This document shows positions 13,794-15,675 of a DNA stretch of 15,675 bases, in pieces (position 1 is the stretch's first letter; every line of letters starts with the position of its first letter). Source of the stretch: Firmicutes bacterium UBA3910. GTDB lineage: Bacteria > Bacillota > Limnochordia > Darwinibacteriales > Darwinibacteriaceae. Both the position numbers and the translations under genes were made by a program. Where the stretch lies: contig DGFC01000031.1 in NCBI GenBank assembly GCA_002391465.1, forward strand, positions 1-15,675. The letters run 5' to 3'. The notes below the pieces were generated by a model. It did not search any database. It was not told the DNA's origin and saw only the letters and a list, made by a program, of their open reading frames with translations.

Positions 13794-14078
13794 ATGATTA
13801 TTTCCAACAAGGCGGCTGTGCAGCGCATTGCCCAAGTTTATCAGGAACAGAGAAAAACGGAAAAGGTGCAGAAACAGGCAGCTAAACCGTCTTTTCGTGA
13901 TCAGGTAACCTTATCCACTGAAGGTAAGGAACTCCAGGCCATGCTGCAGAAGCTTGACACCGCTCCCGATATAAGACGTGAGGCGGAGGAGATCAAAGAG
14001 GCCCTTGAACAGGGCACTTACAAGGTTTCTCCCCAGCAGATAGCCAGAAAGATGCTGGTAGACTGGAGTAGGGATTAA
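13794..14078 (+). CDS. flgM: Anti-sigma-28 factor FlgM
   Basis: 94 residues. FlgM binds and blocks the flagellar sigma factor until the hook is complete and FlgM is exported. It starts MIISNKAAVQRIAQVYQEQR and has the typical pattern: a disordered, Lys/Gln-rich first half, VTLSTEGKELQAMLQKL in the middle, and two C-terminal sigma-binding helices (IRREAEEIKEALEQGTYKVS and PQQIARKMLVDW). The length matches the family. The ribosome site AAAGGGG (13775-13781) is rather far, 12 nt, from the ATG. flgN follows after one base. Confidence 0.93.
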   Translation: MIISNKAAVQRIAQVYQEQRKTEKVQKQAAKPSFRDQVTLSTEGKELQAMLQKLDTAPDIRREAEEIKEALEQGTYKVSPQQIARKMLVDWSRD

Positions 14079-14079
14079 A

Positions 14080-14538
14080 ATGACAGTCTGGGCAGATTTG
14101 TTGGCCATTTTGCGGGCGGAAAATGAGATTCTCAGCTCGCTGCTCGCCTTGGGCGAGGAAAAACAGGAGAAGATCAACGATGCGGATGAGGTTATCCGTA
14201 TCGCCAGTGACGAACAGGAGCTTGTTGACCGCCTTGCAGTAGTGGAACAGGAAAGGGCGGTCCTTTACGATGTGATCGCTGCAGGTAGGGAATTGGAGGA
14301 ATGGCTCGCTTCCCTCAGCCAGGAGCAGCAGGCGGAGATCGGTCCCATCATCGTGGAACTAGCAGAGAATCTTGCTGCCCTGCGGTCCCAAAACAAGCTC
14401 AACCAAGAACTGCTAATCCAGTCCCTAAGCTACGTTCAGTTTTCCCTTAACTTACTGACAGGCGAGGAAGGCCCCAGCACCTATGCCAGGGAGGGAACTG
14501 GGGCGGCCAGGACATCTATCTTTGATCGGAAGGTGTAG
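14080..14538 (+). CDS. flgN: Flagellar export chaperone FlgN
   Basis: 152 residues, nearly all helical with heptad-like Leu/Glu spacing (LLAILRAENEILSSLLALGE, then EQELVDRLAVVEQERAVLYD and LAENLAALRSQNKLNQELLI), as in the coiled-coil FlgN family. FlgN holds the hook-junction proteins FlgK and FlgL unfolded and delivers them to the flagellar export gate. Its C-terminus (GTGAARTSIFDRKV) is the usual 'FD-R' type tail. The ATG lies 1 nt after the flgM stop (TAAAATG), and its client flgK starts 6 nt after its own stop. Confidence 0.92.
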   Translation: MTVWADLLAILRAENEILSSLLALGEEKQEKINDADEVIRIASDEQELVDRLAVVEQERAVLYDVIAAGRELEEWLASLSQEQQAEIGPIIVELAENLAALRSQNKLNQELLIQSLSYVQFSLNLLTGEEGPSTYAREGTGAARTSIFDRKV

Positions 14539-14544
14539 TAAGCC

Positions 14545-15665
14545 ATGAGGACTACTTTCAGCGGGATTGCCGTTGCTCTGCGGGCCCTCCAGGCCCAGCA
14601 GGTCTCTCTGGACGTTACCGGTCACAACGTGGCCAACGCCAACAATCCAAATTATTCAAGGCAGACCGCTATTCATTCAGCTGGAAAACCCTATCCCACT
14701 CCCATGCTGGGTTACACCCCCTCTAACGGTCAGCTCGGTACAGGCGTGCAGATTAGTCAGATTAACCGGATGCGGGACAGTTTTGTGGATCTGAGACTTC
14801 GTCAACAGCTGCATAGTTCACGTTATTGGGACACACTTAGCGACGGCCTTTCCCAGGTTGAGCTGTTTTTCAACGAACCAAGCGAGAATGGCATTCATCA
14901 TGCTCTCGACCTTTTTTGGGATTCGCTCCAGGATTTGAGTAGGGAGCCTGAAATTGCAGCGGTACGGGAAGTTGTTGTTCAGCGGGCTAATGTGTTGGTG
15001 GAATCCATAAAGAACACCAGAACCCAGCTGCAGAGTCTTCGGGATAACATCAACGAGAGTATCCCCCTTAAAGTGAACGAGATCAACTCTTTGGCTGCCA
15101 GACTGGCCGATCTAAATGTTCAGATCGGGAAAATATCTGCCACCGGCAGTATGCCTAACGATCTGCTGGATAGCAGGGATGCTCTGCTGGAGGAATTGTC
15201 CCACCTGGTAGATATTGAAGTGGTGCAGGACCACTCTCATATGGTGGGGGTAACTATCGGTGGAGCCAGTTTGGTCCATCGGGGAACCTCGTATAGCCTA
15301 ATGACGGGTTATGAGGCAGATGTGGAGGGTAACTACACCAAGAACCAAATTCTGTGGGCAGCCACCGGCAGTAAGGTTGAGATTAGATCGGGACAAGTGG
15401 GAGGCATGCTCCAATTACGGGACCAGGAAATCCAAAAGTCTCTCAACGATCTTGATGATTGGACCAGGTCCTTTGCCAAGGTGTTTAATGCCATTCACAA
15501 CTCAGGTTTTGACCTTTACGGGAATGTGGACAAGGATGGTAATCCCGTTGCCGAACTAGATTTCTTCGTGATTCCAGATGATGATGTCTATCCCCATCTG
15601 ACGGCGGCTAACATCAAGGTCAATGGGGCAATTCAAGAGGATGTGAGTCTGATTAGGGCTAGTTC
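14545..15665 (+). CDS. flgK: Flagellar hook-associated protein 1 (FlgK), N-terminal part, cut by contig end
   Basis: First hook-filament junction protein, secreted through the flagellar export channel. About 373 codons are present and open to the adapter. It begins MRTTFSGIAVALRALQAQQV, with the conserved SLDVTGHNVANANNPNYSRQ, the 'NvaN...gYsRQ' signature of flagellar rod/hook proteins (TF-ABCD region), followed by RLRQQLHSSRYWDTLSDGLSQVEL, NEINSLAARLADLNVQIGKI and NDLLDSRDALLEELSHLVDI, all characteristic of FlgK. No stop or frame break is seen. Ribosome site GGAAGGTG lies just before the ATG. The rest of the gene lies outside the window; flgL would be expected next. Confidence 0.96.
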
Positions 15666-15675
15666 CTGTCTCTTA
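15666..15675 (-). other. Partial Nextera/Tn5 mosaic-end adapter (artefact)
   Basis: CTGTCTCTTA is the reverse complement of the last ten bases of the adapter found at 1-19, in the opposite orientation as expected at the far end of an insert. The last three apparent flgK codons come from it. Confidence 0.92.

Noticed and set aside
1..15675. Tn5-like inverted ends bounding the whole window, suggesting a transposon
   Set aside because: The end sequence is exactly the commercial Nextera adapter, including bases outside the Tn5 mosaic end; the interior is ordinary housekeeping DNA with no transposase.

Overview
The window looks like chromosomal DNA from an anaerobic-type Bacillota (Firmicutes) of roughly 50% GC. 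The signs are strong Shine-Dalgarno sites, near-consensus sigma-A promoters, two SAM-I (S-box) riboswitches, a cysteine desulfurase-thiI pair, and a comF-flg gene order like that of Bacillus subtilis. Some features hint at a double-membrane (diderm) lineage such as Limnochordia or Halanaerobiales: a 666-residue exported protein whose C-terminal half reads like an outer-membrane beta-barrel, a PapD-chaperone-like partner, a CsgG-like lipoprotein, and a MetQ with no lipobox. This placement is inference. Both ends of the contig carry Nextera/Tn5 sequencing-adapter sequence (1-19 and 15666-15675), so thiI at the left and flgK at the right are cut by library construction, not by biology.

Layout. 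20-1626 (minus): cysteine desulfurase followed by thiI (5' part only), a sulfur-transfer pair for tRNA thiolation. 1627-1912: an intergenic region with a short repeat, a 12-bp palindrome and a doubtful 41-codon ORF. 1913-2620 (plus): CsgG/GNA1162-like lipoprotein. 2632-4076 (plus): promoter, SAM-I riboswitch, terminator hairpin, metK (S-adenosylmethionine synthetase) and an intrinsic terminator. 4102-7076 (plus): a perfect-consensus promoter overlapped by a palindrome, then three translationally coupled genes for exported proteins (small secreted beta-protein, PapD-like protein, large Trp-rich putative beta-barrel), closed by a terminator shared with the opposite strand. 7091-9836 (minus): promoter, SAM-I riboswitch, terminator and metN-metI-metQ (methionine ABC importer). 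9833-10561 (minus): HD-domain hydrolase. 10610-10939 (plus): promoter with palindrome, a stand-alone DegU-like DNA-binding domain, and a strong terminator. 11006-15665 (plus): comFA-comFC-yvyF-flgM-flgN-flgK.

How the genes fit together. Methionine uptake (metNIQ) and its conversion to SAM (metK) lie about 3 kb apart on opposite strands, each behind its own SAM-sensing leader, so both should shut down when SAM is plentiful. Between them sits the three-gene envelope cassette, the least explained part of the window and the best candidate for an undescribed system: subunit, chaperone and barrel in one operon suggests a minimal chaperone-usher-like secretion or surface-display unit. The right arm joins DNA-uptake genes (comFA, comFC) to late flagellar genes. 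At the place where B. subtilis carries degU, this genome has only a free-standing DegU-type helix-turn-helix with no receiver domain.
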